Part shown: in pieces, positions 15,194-28,391 of the stretch | How the letters are laid out: each line of letters opens with the position of its first letter | Numbering within the stretch: position 1 is the stretch's first letter | DNA from: Candidatus Bathyoplasma sp. NZ | GTDB taxonomy: Bacteria; Bacillota_I; Bacilli_A; MAG-NZ | Assembly (NCBI GenBank): GCA_013332095.1 | Contig: JABENI010000011.1 | Coordinates: forward strand, 62,001-126,000 | Length of the DNA stretch: 64,000 nucleotides | Direction: 5' to 3' | Program-made: the position numbers and the translations under genes | Notes under the pieces: generated by a model | Told to the model about the DNA's origin: nothing | Database searches by the model: none | Seen by the model: the letters and a program-made list of their open reading frames with translations, nothing else

Positions 15194-17344
15194 TCAAAAT
15201 TTTTCTTTTAAAAGAGTTCTTCTATTTCTTTCAATCAATTCTACTCCTTCTTTTAAAGCGCTAAACGTTCCCACTAGTATTAGATTTTTTTTTGCTCTAG
15301 TAACTGCGGTATAAATTAATTTACGTTTAAACATCTTTGAATAACTTTTAGAAATTGGTAAAATTAGTATTTCGTATTCGCTTCCTTGTGATTTATGAAT
15401 ACTCATACAGTAAGCATGTTTGAAGTTTTTAAGTTCGTAGTATTCGTAAGTAACTATATTTCCATCAAAATCGATTGTGATTTTCGCCTTTTTATCTCTG
15501 CCTGTTATATCGATTATTTTGCCAACATCACCGTTCATAACACCATCTTTTGGCCTATTTACTAGTTGTAAAACTTTATCGTTTATTTTGTAAACTTTAT
15601 TAAAATATTCAATCGCAGTAACAGCATTGGGATTTATTGTGCTCTGTAGCATACTGTTGATATTATCAATTCCATTTTTACCCTTATACATCGGTGCTAA
15701 CACTTGTAAACTTTCTAAGTTTACTTTTCTTTCAATCGCTTTTTCAATTAAATAATTGACATTTTCTAAGATGTTAAATTCATCGCATTCCACAAAAGTT
15801 ATATCACTGTAATCAAAGTAATCTAAACTAATTTCATTGCTATTAATAGCATGCGCTAACTTAATCAATCCAGAATCACTGCTTTGTCTAAAAATAACAT
15901 CTAGTCTAACTACCGTTATTTTTTCACTATCTATTAGGTCTTTTAATACTTGTCCAGGTCCAACACTCGGTAATTGGTCGTTATCACCAACAATTACAAC
16001 TCGGACATTCTCTCCTAAAGCATTTATTAGATAACTGAACAAATAAGTATCAATCATTGAACTTTCATCTATTATTATTAACTTTGGATAAATTTTTTGT
16101 TGCTCATTAAATTCAAATTTACCTTCGTAGTCATATCCTAAAAAACTATGAATTGTCTTAGATTTCAAATTACAAGACTCACTCATTTTTTTACTAGCTC
16201 TCCCGGTAGGTGCTACTAGAGCAATTTTATTATTCTCAGTACAATAAACTTTTTGGTATAGTTTTATAATTCCATTTATAACAGTAGTTTTCCCCGTTCC
16301 TGGCCCACCGGTAATGATTGTTACTTGGTTGTTCAAAACTTCGGTAATTGCTTCTTTTTGTTTAGGTGAATAGCTAATTTTAATTTCTTTTTCTATTATC
16401 TCTATCTCTTTGTCGTAATTTTCAGACTCTTTTTTACTGTTTAAAATGTTTAAATTTTTAACGATATTTTGTTCTGCTTGATACATTTCATCTAACATCA
16501 CTGCGGCATATTCGATAAAAACTTTTTTTTCTGCAACTAACTGGTCTAAATAATTTAAAATAATTTCTTCAGTAGTCAATTGTTGATTTTTATTTACATC
16601 AGCTATTGTTAATCCGATCAACTGTTCTTTAACAACATAAGTATCACCGTTTAACATCATCGTTTTTATTATGTGAATTATTAAAGCTTTTACTCTGTTT
16701 TCATTTTCTCTTTCAATGCCAAATTTTATTGCTATTTTTTCTACTTTATCAAATCCTATTTCTTTAAAATCATCAATTAATACATAAGGATTTTCTTTAA
16801 TAATTTCTAAAGATTTCCCTTTGTATAAACTGTAAATTTTAGAACTAGTTAAACCATTAAACCCATATTTATACAATTCGATTAAAACATTTTGAAAATT
16901 AAGATTTGTTTCTAGCACAGTGTAAATTTCATTAACTTTACTTTCATTCTTGATAATGTTATTTAAAACTGTTTTGTCCGCAATAATTTTTTTTATACAA
17001 TCTAGCCCTAAAGTTTCCACAATCTTCGTAGCTAATTTAGGTCCAACACCAAAAAACAGTTCGCTAGATAAATAACGCGTTATCGCTTCAAAATTATCTA
17101 GAATAACTGCTTCATAACTTGAACAAATAAATTGTAATCCGTATTTGTCATGTGTTTTTAAATTACCAACAAATTTGTACATTTGGTCGAGCGCAATCTC
17201 TGGAAACAAGCCTGTTAGAGTTAAATTTTCTTCTACTTCTTCTTCGAGATCACTTTCTTTTATTTTTATTTTAATAACAGCGTAACCATTTTTTTCATTT
17301 TTATAAATTATATCAGTAACGTAACCTTTAATTTCATTATTCAT
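15194..17344 (-). CDS. recD2: RecD2-type DNA helicase
   Basis: 5'-3' helicase of superfamily 1 that works without RecBC in Firmicutes, in DNA repair and replication restart. The long N-terminal part (about 330 residues) includes helix-hairpin-helix repeats (FFGVGPKLATKIVETLG and KEIGFDKVEKIAIKFGI). The helicase core shows ITGGPGTGKTT (Walker A), IIDESSMID (Walker B) and GDNDQLPSVGPG. AYCMSIHKSQGSEYE and YTAVTRAKKNL mark the last motifs. At 716 residues it is somewhat shorter than Bacillus YrrC. Its start shares a base with the cyclophilin stop. Confidence 0.95.
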   Translation of the reverse strand: MNNEIKGYVTDIIYKNEKNGYAVIKIKIKESDLEEEVEENLTLTGLFPEIALDQMYKFVGNLKTHDKYGLQFICSSYEAVILDNFEAITRYLSSELFFGVGPKLATKIVETLGLDCIKKIIADKTVLNNIIKNESKVNEIYTVLETNLNFQNVLIELYKYGFNGLTSSKIYSLYKGKSLEIIKENPYVLIDDFKEIGFDKVEKIAIKFGIERENENRVKALIIHIIKTMMLNGDTYVVKEQLIGLTIADVNKNQQLTTEEIILNYLDQLVAEKKVFIEYAAVMLDEMYQAEQNIVKNLNILNSKKESENYDKEIEIIEKEIKISYSPKQKEAITEVLNNQVTIITGGPGTGKTTVINGIIKLYQKVYCTENNKIALVAPTGRASKKMSESCNLKSKTIHSFLGYDYEGKFEFNEQQKIYPKLIIIDESSMIDTYLFSYLINALGENVRVVIVGDNDQLPSVGPGQVLKDLIDSEKITVVRLDVIFRQSSDSGLIKLAHAINSNEISLDYFDYSDITFVECDEFNILENVNYLIEKAIERKVNLESLQVLAPMYKGKNGIDNINSMLQSTINPNAVTAIEYFNKVYKINDKVLQLVNRPKDGVMNGDVGKIIDITGRDKKAKITIDFDGNIVTYEYYELKNFKHAYCMSIHKSQGSEYEILILPISKSYSKMFKRKLIYTAVTRAKKNLILVGTFSALKEGVELIERNRRTLLKEKF

Positions 17345-17772
17345 TATTCAACAATTTCTACTTTGCTCATCACATCATTTTGTTTAATTCTAGCAACTAC
17401 ATCCATTCCTTCTGTTACTTGGCCAAACACTGTGTGAATATCATTTAAATGAGGAAATGCATCTAAACAGATAAAAAATTGACTTCCTCCGGTATCGGTC
17501 CCCGCATGGGCCATTGATAATGAGCCACGTAAATGTTTACGAGGATTTCCTTCTATTTCGCATTTTATCATATATCCTGGTCCACCAGTTCCTGTTCCCT
17601 TCGGACATCCCCCTTGCGCGATAAATCCATCTATTACTCGATGAAATTTTAAACCGTTATAAAATCCTTTGTCAATTAAATTTTTAAAATTTTCCACTGT
17701 TTTTGGTGCATCCTTTTGAAATAACTCTATTAGGATAAACTCTCCATTTTCAAATGATATTTTTGCTTTCAT
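17344..17772 (-). CDS. ppiB: Cyclophilin-type peptidyl-prolyl cis-trans isomerase
   Basis: Speeds cis-trans isomerisation of X-Pro bonds during protein folding, probably in the cytoplasm as no signal peptide is present. The cyclophilin core is clear: [22 protein letters not shown], then [19 protein letters not shown] and [11 protein letters not shown]. The catalytic Arg of FHRV and the substrate-binding QFFI are present. At 142 residues it matches bacterial PpiB. It lies between mnmA (11 bases upstream) and recD2 (one-base overlap), so it is part of the nadE-mnmA-ppiB-recD2 run. Confidence 0.94.
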   Translation of the reverse strand: MKAKISFENGEFILIELFQKDAPKTVENFKNLIDKGFYNGLKFHRVIDGFIAQGGCPKGTGTGGPGYMIKCEIEGNPRKHLRGSLSMAHAGTDTGGSQFFICLDAFPHLNDIHTVFGQVTEGMDVVARIKQNDVMSKVEIVE

Positions 17773-17783
17773 TATTTTCTCCT

Positions 17784-18911
17784 CTAATATTTTCTTTTTT
17801 TTCCATTCATAAATATTTTATCGATAAATCCTCCACCTAGACATTCTTCACCATCATAAAATACACAAATTTGCCCTGGTGTCACTGCTCTAACTTTTTT
17901 AGGATACTTTACTCTGACTGTAGTTTGAGTTATCCATTCAATACTGACTTCTTGATCTTTTTGACGATATCTAAATTTCGCTGTTAATTTTCTATTTGTC
18001 TTTTCAGCTAGAAAATTTACATCTTCAACGATACATTCATCTGAGTATAAAATTTCATTGTGAAATCCTTGTCCAATAATCAGTTGGTTTTTTTCTAAAT
18101 CTTTTCCAATCACAAACCAAGCATCATCAGAAAAATCTTTACTTCCCCCAATTCCTAAACCTTTTCGTTGACCAATTGTATAGTACATCAAACCGTAATG
18201 TTTTGCCATAATGACCCCATCAACAGTAATCATTTCGCCTTCTTTACTAGGTAAATAATTGCTTAAAAATTCTTTAAAATTACGCTCACCGATAAAACAA
18301 ATTCCTGTTGAATCTTTTTTATCAGCAACTGGTAAATTAGCCTTTCTAGCAATTTCACGAACTTCTTTTTTTAATAAATCGCCAATTGGAAACAACGCTT
18401 TAGCTAATTGTTTTTTAGATAATTGACATAAAAAATAACTTTGGTCTTTATTCCTATCCAACCCTCTTAAAAGTTTAACATCACCATCTTGATGACAAAT
18501 TCTAGCGTAGTGACCCATCGCGACATAATCAGCACCTAGTTTAATTGCTTCTTTTAAAAAAGCATCAAATTTAATATACTTATTACATAAAACATCGGGA
18601 TTTGGCGTTCGTCCTTTTTTATATTCAGTTAAAAAATATTCAAAGACGTTATCCCAATACTCCTTGATAAACTCTACTTTGTGTATTTTAACTCCTAATC
18701 TTAAGGCGACAGTAACGGCATCTTGATAATCTAATTCTTGTGGGCAGACACTATTGTTTAAATCAGGGTTCCCCAGTATATCATTATTCAACATTGAATC
18801 CCAGTTTCGCATAAACATCGCTTCTACTTCATATCCTTGGTCTAAAAGTACTTTTATTGCGACACTTGAATCTACCCCCCCACTTAATCCAACCATGACT
18901 TTTTTTTTCAT
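17784..18911 (-). CDS. mnmA: tRNA 2-thiouridylase MnmA
   Basis: Forms 2-thiouridine at the wobble position of tRNA-Lys, -Glu and -Gln. [11 protein letters not shown] (from residue 8) is the ATP-pyrophosphatase loop. The catalytic Cys pair is in [12 protein letters not shown] and [16 protein letters not shown] and [12 protein letters not shown] are family blocks. Length 375 is normal. GGAGA precedes the ATG, which shares its A with the nadE stop. The sulfur-donor cysteine desulfurase that often neighbours mnmA is not in this window. Confidence 0.97.
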   Translation of the reverse strand: MKKKVMVGLSGGVDSSVAIKVLLDQGYEVEAMFMRNWDSMLNNDILGNPDLNNSVCPQELDYQDAVTVALRLGVKIHKVEFIKEYWDNVFEYFLTEYKKGRTPNPDVLCNKYIKFDAFLKEAIKLGADYVAMGHYARICHQDGDVKLLRGLDRNKDQSYFLCQLSKKQLAKALFPIGDLLKKEVREIARKANLPVADKKDSTGICFIGERNFKEFLSNYLPSKEGEMITVDGVIMAKHYGLMYYTIGQRKGLGIGGSKDFSDDAWFVIGKDLEKNQLIIGQGFHNEILYSDECIVEDVNFLAEKTNRKLTAKFRYRQKDQEVSIEWITQTTVRVKYPKKVRAVTPGQICVFYDGEECLGGGFIDKIFMNGKKRKY

Positions 18912-20710
18912 TATAAATCTCCTGGAATCCTTAAATCTGTCTTACTGCTTAAAGCAGCAAATAATATTTTAACTCCTTCAGGCATTGTACTGCGTTTAAA
19001 CTGATTTTTGTAAAAACGATCGAAAAATGCTCTTACCGTTTTCTCTTCATCGGGGATAAAACTGATAATTCTCTCCATTGAATCTCCATCTTTTAATAGT
19101 CGATATAAAATAAAATCATTTACTTCATAACTACCAATAGTATCTTCTGTTACTTGATTTTCTAATAATTCAGGAGAAATTGGCGTATTTATTATATCCA
19201 ATAACAGTTCCTTTAAATTATTATTTTTAGCATACTGGCTAACCATAAATCTGACAGTTGTTTTAGGTAATCCAGCATTGAGTGAATAGTGAGCGATTTG
19301 GTCTCCGGCAAACGTACACCAACCTAAAGCCATTTCAGTCATATCTCCTGTTCCTACAACGATTCCGTGGTACTTATTAGCGTAACTAAGTAAAATATTT
19401 GTTCTAATGCGAGATTGAACATTTTCATACGTAACATCTTTTTCGCTATGAGCAATTAACTTTAACTGCTGATCAACTAAGTTACCAATAGGATTTTCAA
19501 TAAAAATCACGCCTAATTTTTTTGCTAATAATTCGGCATTTTTTCTGGTTCTTTCACTCGTAGGATGACTGGGCATAGTTACAGCAATCACATTTTTTAA
19601 TTGGTAATTAAAATCTTTAAATGCTTTGACTATTTGTAAAAGAGCCAATGTTGAATCTAACCCTCCACTGATTCCAATCACCACTGTTTTTATATCAATT
19701 GCTCGCATTCTTTTAATTAAACTACGTGTTTGAATATTGGTAATTTGTTTGAAATTACCTCCAATATCTATTTTAGGGACAAACGGCGTCAGATCCATTT
19801 TACTTTCCAGTGAAAAATCTTTTTTTAAGTTTTTAAAGCGAATATTTTTAATATTTAATTGAGCGATTTTTTTAGAATCTTTAATGTACCCATTTTTTCT
19901 TTTATTATATCTAATTGAAGATATATCAATATCGGCATACAAAATTTCTGTATCAAAACTATAATCTTGTTTTTCAGCAACTAAATTACCTGCTTGATAA
20001 ACGAATTTATCACCGCCGTATAAAACTGTTGAACTCGATTCATTAACTCCACTTGAACAGTACACATAAGCGGCACTGTGTCTAATCGTAACTGCATTTA
20101 CTAATGTTCTTCTAACTTTATTTTTATTTAAATTTTCCGTTGAGGCAGAAATATTTACAACAACCTCTGCACCTGATAAGTAAAGATAACTCGATGGATT
20201 ATACGGTCCCCACATATCAGCACATATTTCCACTCCAAAGTTAAAATGCTCACTTGCAAAAACATTTGAACCAAATAGTACTGTTTGACCTAAAAATTCA
20301 ATTTCTTGATTGATGTTAGTTCCATCGTTGAACCATCTTTTCTCGTTGAATTCGTGAGTGTGTGGCAGGATAATTTTAGGGACAATGCCTAAAATTTTAT
20401 CTTTTCTTATCACAATTGCTACGTTGTACAAAATCCCTTCAACAGTTAAAGGGCTCCCAACTACTACGATCCCTTGAAATTTATTTTTGTCTAAAAAATA
20501 TTTGATTGCTTGATTAGTTTCCGTTAATAATTTGTTTGAATACAAAAGATCTTCTAAACTGTAACCTGTTATTGACAGTTCAGGAAAAACTGCTAAATTT
20601 GCCTCTATTCCTATCAGTATTTCTAAAATTTTTTCAACATTTTTCAGCGGCTTAGCTAAATACACTTCTGGCGTAATTGCTGCCACTTTTAAAAAACCGT
20701 TATTATACAT
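18911..20710 (-). CDS. nadE: Glutamine-dependent NAD+ synthetase
   Basis: Last step of NAD synthesis: amidation of nicotinate adenine dinucleotide with glutamine as ammonia source. The N-terminal nitrilase domain (about 1-270) has the Glu-Lys-Cys triad in FPELSITGY, IVPKIILP and GVEICADMWG. The C-terminal synthetase has the ATP loop GISGGLDSTLALL and the GTGDMTEMALGWCTFAGD block. The 599-residue two-domain form is more common outside Bacillus, which uses a shorter ammonia-dependent NadE. It follows nadD by two bases, making a nadD-nadE unit. Confidence 0.95.
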   Translation of the reverse strand: MYNNGFLKVAAITPEVYLAKPLKNVEKILEILIGIEANLAVFPELSITGYSLEDLLYSNKLLTETNQAIKYFLDKNKFQGIVVVGSPLTVEGILYNVAIVIRKDKILGIVPKIILPHTHEFNEKRWFNDGTNINQEIEFLGQTVLFGSNVFASEHFNFGVEICADMWGPYNPSSYLYLSGAEVVVNISASTENLNKNKVRRTLVNAVTIRHSAAYVYCSSGVNESSSTVLYGGDKFVYQAGNLVAEKQDYSFDTEILYADIDISSIRYNKRKNGYIKDSKKIAQLNIKNIRFKNLKKDFSLESKMDLTPFVPKIDIGGNFKQITNIQTRSLIKRMRAIDIKTVVIGISGGLDSTLALLQIVKAFKDFNYQLKNVIAVTMPSHPTSERTRKNAELLAKKLGVIFIENPIGNLVDQQLKLIAHSEKDVTYENVQSRIRTNILLSYANKYHGIVVGTGDMTEMALGWCTFAGDQIAHYSLNAGLPKTTVRFMVSQYAKNNNLKELLLDIINTPISPELLENQVTEDTIGSYEVNDFILYRLLKDGDSMERIISFIPDEEKTVRAFFDRFYKNQFKRSTMPEGVKILFAALSSKTDLRIPGDL

Positions 20711-20712
20711 TT

Positions 20713-21270
20713 TTACCTCCCGTACAAATTATTTTCAATTATATATTTGGATATTTTTTTACTTAATAATTTTTCGTTTAAACTATTTCTAAACTTTTTC
20801 GAGGATATTTTGCATTCAAAGTCATTGATTATCAAGATATTTTCTTTGTGTTGAGATAAAAATTGGTCATCTTTAATTATTTGATTGATATTTTCATCTC
20901 TAGATAAAACAATTATTTTGTACTCACTTAAAAGGTTATCGCTAGCAAGCCAATTTTTTATTTCTTTTAAATTATCACTACCTAACAAAAAACAACAATT
21001 TGGATAATTGAGTTTTTTTAAAATTTGATAAGTACCTAAAAACTTTTCACTGTCAATTTCAATGCTCGAATACTCTACCTGCAATTCCTCAGCCATAATT
21101 TTTACCATTTCTAATCGATGGTGATCATCATTGACATTTTTATGAGCATAATTAATACCCACAGGTAAAAAAATAAATTTATCTACTTTAAAAGTATTAA
21201 TTACTTCTTTGCAAGCTTGATAATGCGCTAAAGTTGGAGGATTAAAGGTCCCACCGTAAACTACTATCAT
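20713..21270 (-). CDS. nadD: Nicotinate-nucleotide adenylyltransferase
   Basis: Transfers AMP from ATP to nicotinate mononucleotide, the step before NadE. YGGTFNPPTLAHYQA at the N-terminus is the nucleotidyltransferase G-G-(S/T)-F-x-P-x-H-x-G-H region. FLLGSDNLKEIKNW is the substrate-binding block, and KISSKKFRNSL corresponds to the C-terminal ISST-x-x-R motif. The first His motif is partly changed (TLAHY instead of HxGH), though the second His is kept. Length 185 is normal. It is upstream of nadE in the same run. Confidence 0.92.
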   Translation of the reverse strand: MIVVYGGTFNPPTLAHYQACKEVINTFKVDKFIFLPVGINYAHKNVNDDHHRLEMVKIMAEELQVEYSSIEIDSEKFLGTYQILKKLNYPNCCFLLGSDNLKEIKNWLASDNLLSEYKIIVLSRDENINQIIKDDQFLSQHKENILIINDFECKISSKKFRNSLNEKLLSKKISKYIIENNLYGR

Positions 21271-21303
21271 TTTACCACCACACTTAATACTGTTATTATA
21301 ACA

Positions 21304-22413
21304 TTATTTTAAATATTTCAAAATTAAATACTTGAAATATTTTCCTCTTTCTTGGTAATTCTCAAATTGATCTAACGATGAACAACCAGGAGAAAATAAA
21401 ACAATCTGCTTTTGGTAGTGTAAATTGCAGATAACTACAGCATCTTTTAAACTTTCAACTGCTAAAATTTTTTTGCCTCTACTGTTAAAATAAGTTAAAT
21501 AGTTACTTCGCGTTTGACCGTAACTAATTACTAAATCAATATTTTCCAAACTGTCATCTAAAACATTAAAATCTTCAAAACGGTCCTCTCCACCACAAAT
21601 TAAAATAATTGAATCATCAATTGTTTTTAAAGCTGCTTTTAAACTAGCACAATTGGTAGATTTAGAATCGTTTATAAGGTGTTCAGATATTTTTTCCATT
21701 CGGTGTTCTAAAGGTTGGAACTTTAAAATACTGTTTTTAATCTGTTTCTCATTAAGACCGTATTCAAAACAAACTTTAAAAGCTACTTTAATATTGTCTT
21801 CATTATGTTTACCGTAAAGATTACTTTTTATTTTTAACAAATAATCACAATTTGTATAATGATAGCCTATATTTTTTAAATTAATACCAAATAACGGTCC
21901 TTCCATCTTAGCAAAAATTTTACATTTAATTTTTTTATAGTTATCAAAATTACCATGATAATCTAAATGAGCTGGATCAATATTAGTAATAACGGCGATA
22001 TCTGGTTTAAAAAACTTGGTATATTCTAACTGAAAACTAGATACTTCAACAACTAAAACTTCTTTTTTTAAACAACTTAAAATAGGAATTCCGATATTTC
22101 CACAAACAGTACTGTCAACACCGTTGTCTCTTAAAATAAAATCGATTAAACTGACTACTGTTGTTTTTCCGTTTGTACCGGTCACTGCGATAATATATTT
22201 AATTCCTTGACGATACGCAAGTTCAATATCTGATATTATTTCTTTATTTTTTTTCTTTACTTTTATTAATCTTAAATCAGTTGGTTTAATTCCTGGGCTT
22301 TTGACGCAGATATCAAAATCATCATCAATGTTTAGCGTATATCTTATTTTTTGATTATTAAAGTAATTTTGAATACTTTTAGCCGTTATTCCCTCTCCTA
22401 AAATATAGTACAT
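21304..22413 (-). CDS. murD: UDP-N-acetylmuramoylalanine-D-glutamate ligase, unusually short
   Basis: Adds D-glutamate to UDP-MurNAc-L-Ala in peptidoglycan precursor synthesis. TGTNGKTT (near residue 79-85) is the ATP loop, and VVEVSSFQLE is the MurD-specific block. ITNIDPAHLDYHGNFDNYKKIK and LEHRMEKI mark the central and C-terminal domains. The protein is only 369 residues, against about 450 in Bacillus. The N-terminal UDP-binding domain is trimmed to about 70 residues and the C-terminal domain is compact. It overlaps mraY by 16 bases, so the mraY-murD pair is kept. Confidence 0.93.
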   Translation of the reverse strand: MYYILGEGITAKSIQNYFNNQKIRYTLNIDDDFDICVKSPGIKPTDLRLIKVKKKNKEIISDIELAYRQGIKYIIAVTGTNGKTTVVSLIDFILRDNGVDSTVCGNIGIPILSCLKKEVLVVEVSSFQLEYTKFFKPDIAVITNIDPAHLDYHGNFDNYKKIKCKIFAKMEGPLFGINLKNIGYHYTNCDYLLKIKSNLYGKHNEDNIKVAFKVCFEYGLNEKQIKNSILKFQPLEHRMEKISEHLINDSKSTNCASLKAALKTIDDSIILICGGEDRFEDFNVLDDSLENIDLVISYGQTRSNYLTYFNSRGKKILAVESLKDAVVICNLHYQKQIVLFSPGCSSLDQFENYQERGKYFKYLILKYLK

Positions 22414-23372
22414 AAAAAGACCTTGTCTACTAATACCGCTAAAAACATCAATAATATTCCTAACATATAAAGTGAGATCACTATGATTTTTTCGTGTATC
22501 CCTTTTAATTCAAAATGATGGTGAATAGGAGCCATTAAAAAAATTCGTTTTTTAGTAAGTTTGTAATATATTACTTGGGCAATAACGGATAAAGTCTCAA
22601 GGACAAAAACTCCAGCAATAATTATTAACAGTATCTCTTTTTTTAAAACTATGCTGATACTCGCCAACATCGCCCCTAAAGATAATGAACCGGTATCTCC
22701 CATGAACACAGCTGCTGGGTATCTATTAAAAATTAAAAACGCCACTAATCCTCCTAACAAAGTAAAAATAAGCATCTCAATTTCACTGTTTACTCCGATT
22801 AATAAAAAACCTATTAAAGCTATTATCACCAATCCAGTGGCTAAACCATCTAGACCATCTGTTAAATTAACCGCATTTGTTGTACTGGTAAACATAAATA
22901 ATACTAGTAATCCATATACCCATACTACATCTATCTTGGTAAAAATTAAATCAATGCTGGTATCATAACCTAAATTTAAATATAAATAAAAATACAGTAC
23001 GCTTATTGCGATTTGTAAAAATAATTTCATATTTGGACTCAGACCATTGTTATTTTTTTTCACTACAATTAATAAGTCATCGATAAATCCGATGATTCCG
23101 TATAAAATCATCGGTATGATGATTAAAGAAATTTTTTGATACTCTGTGCTGCCCCAATCATTAATATAACCAAAGAGGACAATCGTTATGATTACACCTA
23201 TTATTATTGCTATTCCACCCATTGTTGGTGTACCTGCTTTAACGTAGTGCGTTTTAGGTCCTAATTCTCTTACTGATTGTGATAACTTCAATTTTCTTAA
23301 ATAAGGTATTATACAAAGCAATAAAATTATTGTTAGTAATAAATTTATCACAAAAACATAAATATTATTCAT
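22398..23372 (-). CDS. mraY: Phospho-N-acetylmuramoyl-pentapeptide transferase
   Basis: Membrane enzyme that makes lipid I from UDP-MurNAc-pentapeptide and undecaprenyl phosphate. Ten hydrophobic segments are visible. Catalytic motifs are present: FIDDLLIVVKKNNNGLSP (DD pair), NAVNLTDGLDGLATG, FMGDTGSLSLG and MAPIHHHFE. Length 324 is normal. GGGAG precedes the ATG. Here mraY and murD form a unit on their own, downstream of tgt and away from other mur or fts genes. Confidence 0.97.
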   Translation of the reverse strand: MNNIYVFVINLLLTIILLLCIIPYLRKLKLSQSVRELGPKTHYVKAGTPTMGGIAIIIGVIITIVLFGYINDWGSTEYQKISLIIIPMILYGIIGFIDDLLIVVKKNNNGLSPNMKLFLQIAISVLYFYLYLNLGYDTSIDLIFTKIDVVWVYGLLVLFMFTSTTNAVNLTDGLDGLATGLVIIALIGFLLIGVNSEIEMLIFTLLGGLVAFLIFNRYPAAVFMGDTGSLSLGAMLASISIVLKKEILLIIIAGVFVLETLSVIAQVIYYKLTKKRIFLMAPIHHHFELKGIHEKIIVISLYMLGILLMFLAVLVDKVFLCTIF

Positions 23373-23466
23373 TTTTCCACTCCCTTTACATCTTGCTTAA
23401 AATATACCTCAATTAAAAAAAGTATTTTGTAAGATTTTGAAAGTAAGAAATAATTAAATAAAAAAA

Positions 23467-23490
23467 TAACAAAGATAATTCTCTTCGTTA
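23467..23490 (-). terminator. Terminator after tgt
   Basis: TAACGAAGA and TCTTTGTTA arms (one mismatch) with a six-base loop are followed on the minus strand by seven T residues. It separates the queA-tgt run from mraY-murD. Confidence 0.75.
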
Positions 23491-23499
23491 CATTTTTTT

Positions 23500-25801
<2,302 letters not shown>

Positions 25802-25808
25802 TGTTATC

Positions 25809-26825
25809 CTACCTTATCAACATACTATCTCCAAATGAGAAAAAGCGATATTCTTTTTTTATTGCTTGATCATACGCGTTTAACATAATTTTTTTGCTAC
25901 TCAGAGCACTCACTAACATTAAAAGTGTAGATTTTGGCAGATGAAAATTAGTAATTAAACAATCAATTGCCTTAAATTGATAGCCAGGATAAATAAAGAT
26001 ATCGGTAAATCCTGAATCCGCTATAAATTCACCATATTTTCCTACTATTGTCTCCAACGTTCTAGTACTAGTAGTTCCAACTGCTATTATCTTGCCTTGA
26101 GTATTTTTTAAAATTTCAGCATTTTTTTTATCCAATGAATAAAATTCACTGTGCATCTTATGTTCGTCTATATCATCAACTTTAATCGGTCTAAAGGTTC
26201 CTAGCCCTACGTGCAGTGTCAAATAAGCAATCTTAATTCCTTTTGCCGCTATTTTTTCCAATAATTCTTTGCTAAAATGTAATCCCGCCGTTGGCGCTGC
26301 TACTGAGCCGATATTTTTAGCATAGACTGTTTGATATCTATCTTTATCTTCTAATTTCTCAGTAATATATGGCGGCAAAGGCATTTCACCTAGTTTATCT
26401 AAAATTTCTAAAAATATTCCTTGATAGATAAATTCAACATGAATTATTCCTTCAGAAAGAATTTTAACACACTTTCCCTTTAAAATGCCACCACCAAATT
26501 CAACAATCGTTCCAATTTTAATTTTTTTTAACGGCTTAACTAATGTTTCCCAAATTTCACCTTCAATACTTTTTAAAAGCATTATTTCTATTTTAGCGTT
26601 AGTTATCTCTTTACTACCGATTAAACGAGCAGCCATTACTAAAGTATCGTTAACAACTAAAGTATCATTTTCGTTTAAATATTCTAAAATTGCAGAAAAT
26701 TTTTTATGTTCTAAACTACCATTATTTTTATCTACTATCATCAATTTAGATTCAGTTCTGTTAGTCAACGGTCTTTGTGCTATAAATCTTTTATCCAGCA
26801 CAAAATCGAATTCGCTTGTTTTCAT
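25809..26825 (-). CDS. queA: S-adenosylmethionine:tRNA ribosyltransferase-isomerase
   Basis: Transfers the ribosyl part of SAM to preQ1 in tRNA, giving epoxyqueuosine. Characteristic blocks are [15 protein letters not shown] at the start, [51 protein letters not shown] (as [12 protein letters not shown]) and [20 protein letters not shown]. Length 338 is normal. It follows ruvB with a one-base overlap, the same order as in Bacillus (ruvA-ruvB-queA-tgt). Confidence 0.97.
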   Translation of the reverse strand: MKTSEFDFVLDKRFIAQRPLTNRTESKLMIVDKNNGSLEHKKFSAILEYLNENDTLVVNDTLVMAARLIGSKEITNAKIEIMLLKSIEGEIWETLVKPLKKIKIGTIVEFGGGILKGKCVKILSEGIIHVEFIYQGIFLEILDKLGEMPLPPYITEKLEDKDRYQTVYAKNIGSVAAPTAGLHFSKELLEKIAAKGIKIAYLTLHVGLGTFRPIKVDDIDEHKMHSEFYSLDKKNAEILKNTQGKIIAVGTTSTRTLETIVGKYGEFIADSGFTDIFIYPGYQFKAIDCLITNFHLPKSTLLMLVSALSSKKIMLNAYDQAIKKEYRFFSFGDSMLIR

Positions 26826-27814
26826 TATAATAGTGTACCCTTTTTTATATTTAACATTTTATAAGTTTTTTCAGTAACAACTCTACCTCTTGAAGTTCGT
26901 TTTACATACCCTTCTTTCAATAAGTAAGGCTCGTAAACATCTTCTAAAGTGGTTGCTTCTTCTCCGATACTAGCAGCTAATGCTTCTACTCCAACTGGTC
27001 CACCATCAAATCTTTCAATAATTCCTCGTAAGTATTCAATATCCGTTCTATCTAAACCTGATTGATCTATTTTTAATTTTCCTAAAGCGTGCTGCGTAAT
27101 GTTCAAATCGATATTCCCCTCATTTTGGACCATCGCAAAATCTCTAATTCTTTTTAGTAGTCTATTCGCAATACGCGGTGTTCCTCGTGAACGAATTGCT
27201 AACTCTTCAGCTGCTTGATTGAATATTTTAACTTCTAAAATACTTGCTGTACGTTTTATAATATACTCTAAATTCTCTTTTGTATAGTACGCTAATTTTT
27301 CAACAACACCGAAACGATCTCTTAAAGGGCTCGATAAATCACCAAATCTTGTAGTTGCAGCTACTAACGTAAAAGGGGGTAAATCTATTCTAACACTTCT
27401 AGCTGTTTCATCTTTTCCGATAACTATATCTAAGGCAAAATCTTCCATTGCTGGGTACAAAATTTCTTCAACGATTTTAGGTAATCGATGAATTTCATCG
27501 ATAAACAAAACATCACCTGGTTGCAATGAAGATAAAATACTAGCTAAATCCCCACTTCTTTCAATAGTAGGACCACTAGTAATTTTAATATTTGCCTCCA
27601 TTTCATTGGCAATTATATTAGCTAATGTCGTTTTCCCTAAACCAGGTGGACCATACAACAAAACATGGTCTAATGTCTCGTTTCGCATTTTTGCTGCCTG
27701 GATAAAAACAGCCAACATTTCCTTTACGTTATCTTGTCCGATATAATTTTTTAAATACTTTGGTCTCAGTGTTAATTCATATTCTTCTCTATTTTCATCT
27801 CTTAATATATCCAT
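26825..27814 (-). CDS. ruvB: Holliday junction branch migration ATPase RuvB
   Basis: AAA+ motor that drives branch migration with Ruv[13 protein letters not shown] is Walker [11 protein letters not shown] Walker [18 protein letters not shown] the sensor-1 and arginine-finger stretch. The C-terminal winged helix ([21 protein letters not shown]) is complete. Length 329 is normal. AGGTG precedes the ATG. It lies 13 bases after ruvA. Confidence 0.98.
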   Translation of the reverse strand: MDILRDENREEYELTLRPKYLKNYIGQDNVKEMLAVFIQAAKMRNETLDHVLLYGPPGLGKTTLANIIANEMEANIKITSGPTIERSGDLASILSSLQPGDVLFIDEIHRLPKIVEEILYPAMEDFALDIVIGKDETARSVRIDLPPFTLVAATTRFGDLSSPLRDRFGVVEKLAYYTKENLEYIIKRTASILEVKIFNQAAEELAIRSRGTPRIANRLLKRIRDFAMVQNEGNIDLNITQHALGKLKIDQSGLDRTDIEYLRGIIERFDGGPVGVEALAASIGEEATTLEDVYEPYLLKEGYVKRTSRGRVVTEKTYKMLNIKKGTLL

Positions 27815-27827
27815 TTTTTTACACCTT

Positions 27828-28382
27828 CTATTTAAGCAATAATTGAAGTGACAATTTTATTAGTTCATCTAATGTATGCTCATCAAATGATAATTTTGGC
27901 AACACTTTGTTAATTTCTTTTCGTGAATATCCCAGTGAAACCAAAACTTCTTGAACATCTAAAACATCGTTATTTGTTGCGATTAAAGTATCTTTAAACT
28001 TTCCTTTTAAATCTAAAATAATTTGTTGTGAGGCTTTTGGTCCAATTCCAGGAAACTTTCTTAAATAATCACTATTTGCACTTTCAATAGCACTGACAAT
28101 TCCACTGATGCTTCCCGTAGCTAAAACGGCCAATGCTCCTTTTGGTCCAATACCTTTTACACTTATTAATTTTATAAATAATTCTTTTTCTTCGTTCGTA
28201 CGAAAGCCATATAATTCCTGTATATCCTCACGAACATGTAGATAAGTATACACTAAACAATTTTCAGTTAACTGAAAAACATACGGATTAGCAGTTTTTA
28301 TTGCATAACCGATGTTATTGCTTTCTAGACAAATATGAGTAGCGTTTCTATCAACTACTTTTCCCTTTATATAACTATACAT
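27828..28382 (-). CDS. ruvA: Holliday junction branch migration protein RuvA
   Basis: DNA-binding partner of RuvB that holds the four-way junction. Domain I is the OB fold ([26 protein letters not shown]). Domain II has two helix-hairpin-helix motifs ([15 protein letters not shown] and [16 protein letters not shown]). The C-terminal domain III that contacts RuvB ends in [14 protein letters not shown]. At 184 residues it is a little shorter than the usual 200. It lies between the SafA-like gene and ruvB. Confidence 0.96.
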   Translation of the reverse strand: MYSYIKGKVVDRNATHICLESNNIGYAIKTANPYVFQLTENCLVYTYLHVREDIQELYGFRTNEEKELFIKLISVKGIGPKGALAVLATGSISGIVSAIESANSDYLRKFPGIGPKASQQIILDLKGKFKDTLIATNNDVLDVQEVLVSLGYSRKEINKVLPKLSFDEHTLDELIKLSLQLLLK

Positions 28383-28391
28383 TTCTTTTCC

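Noticed and set aside
22651-22968. Plus-strand frame opposite mraY
   Set aside because: Antisense shadow of a conserved gene.
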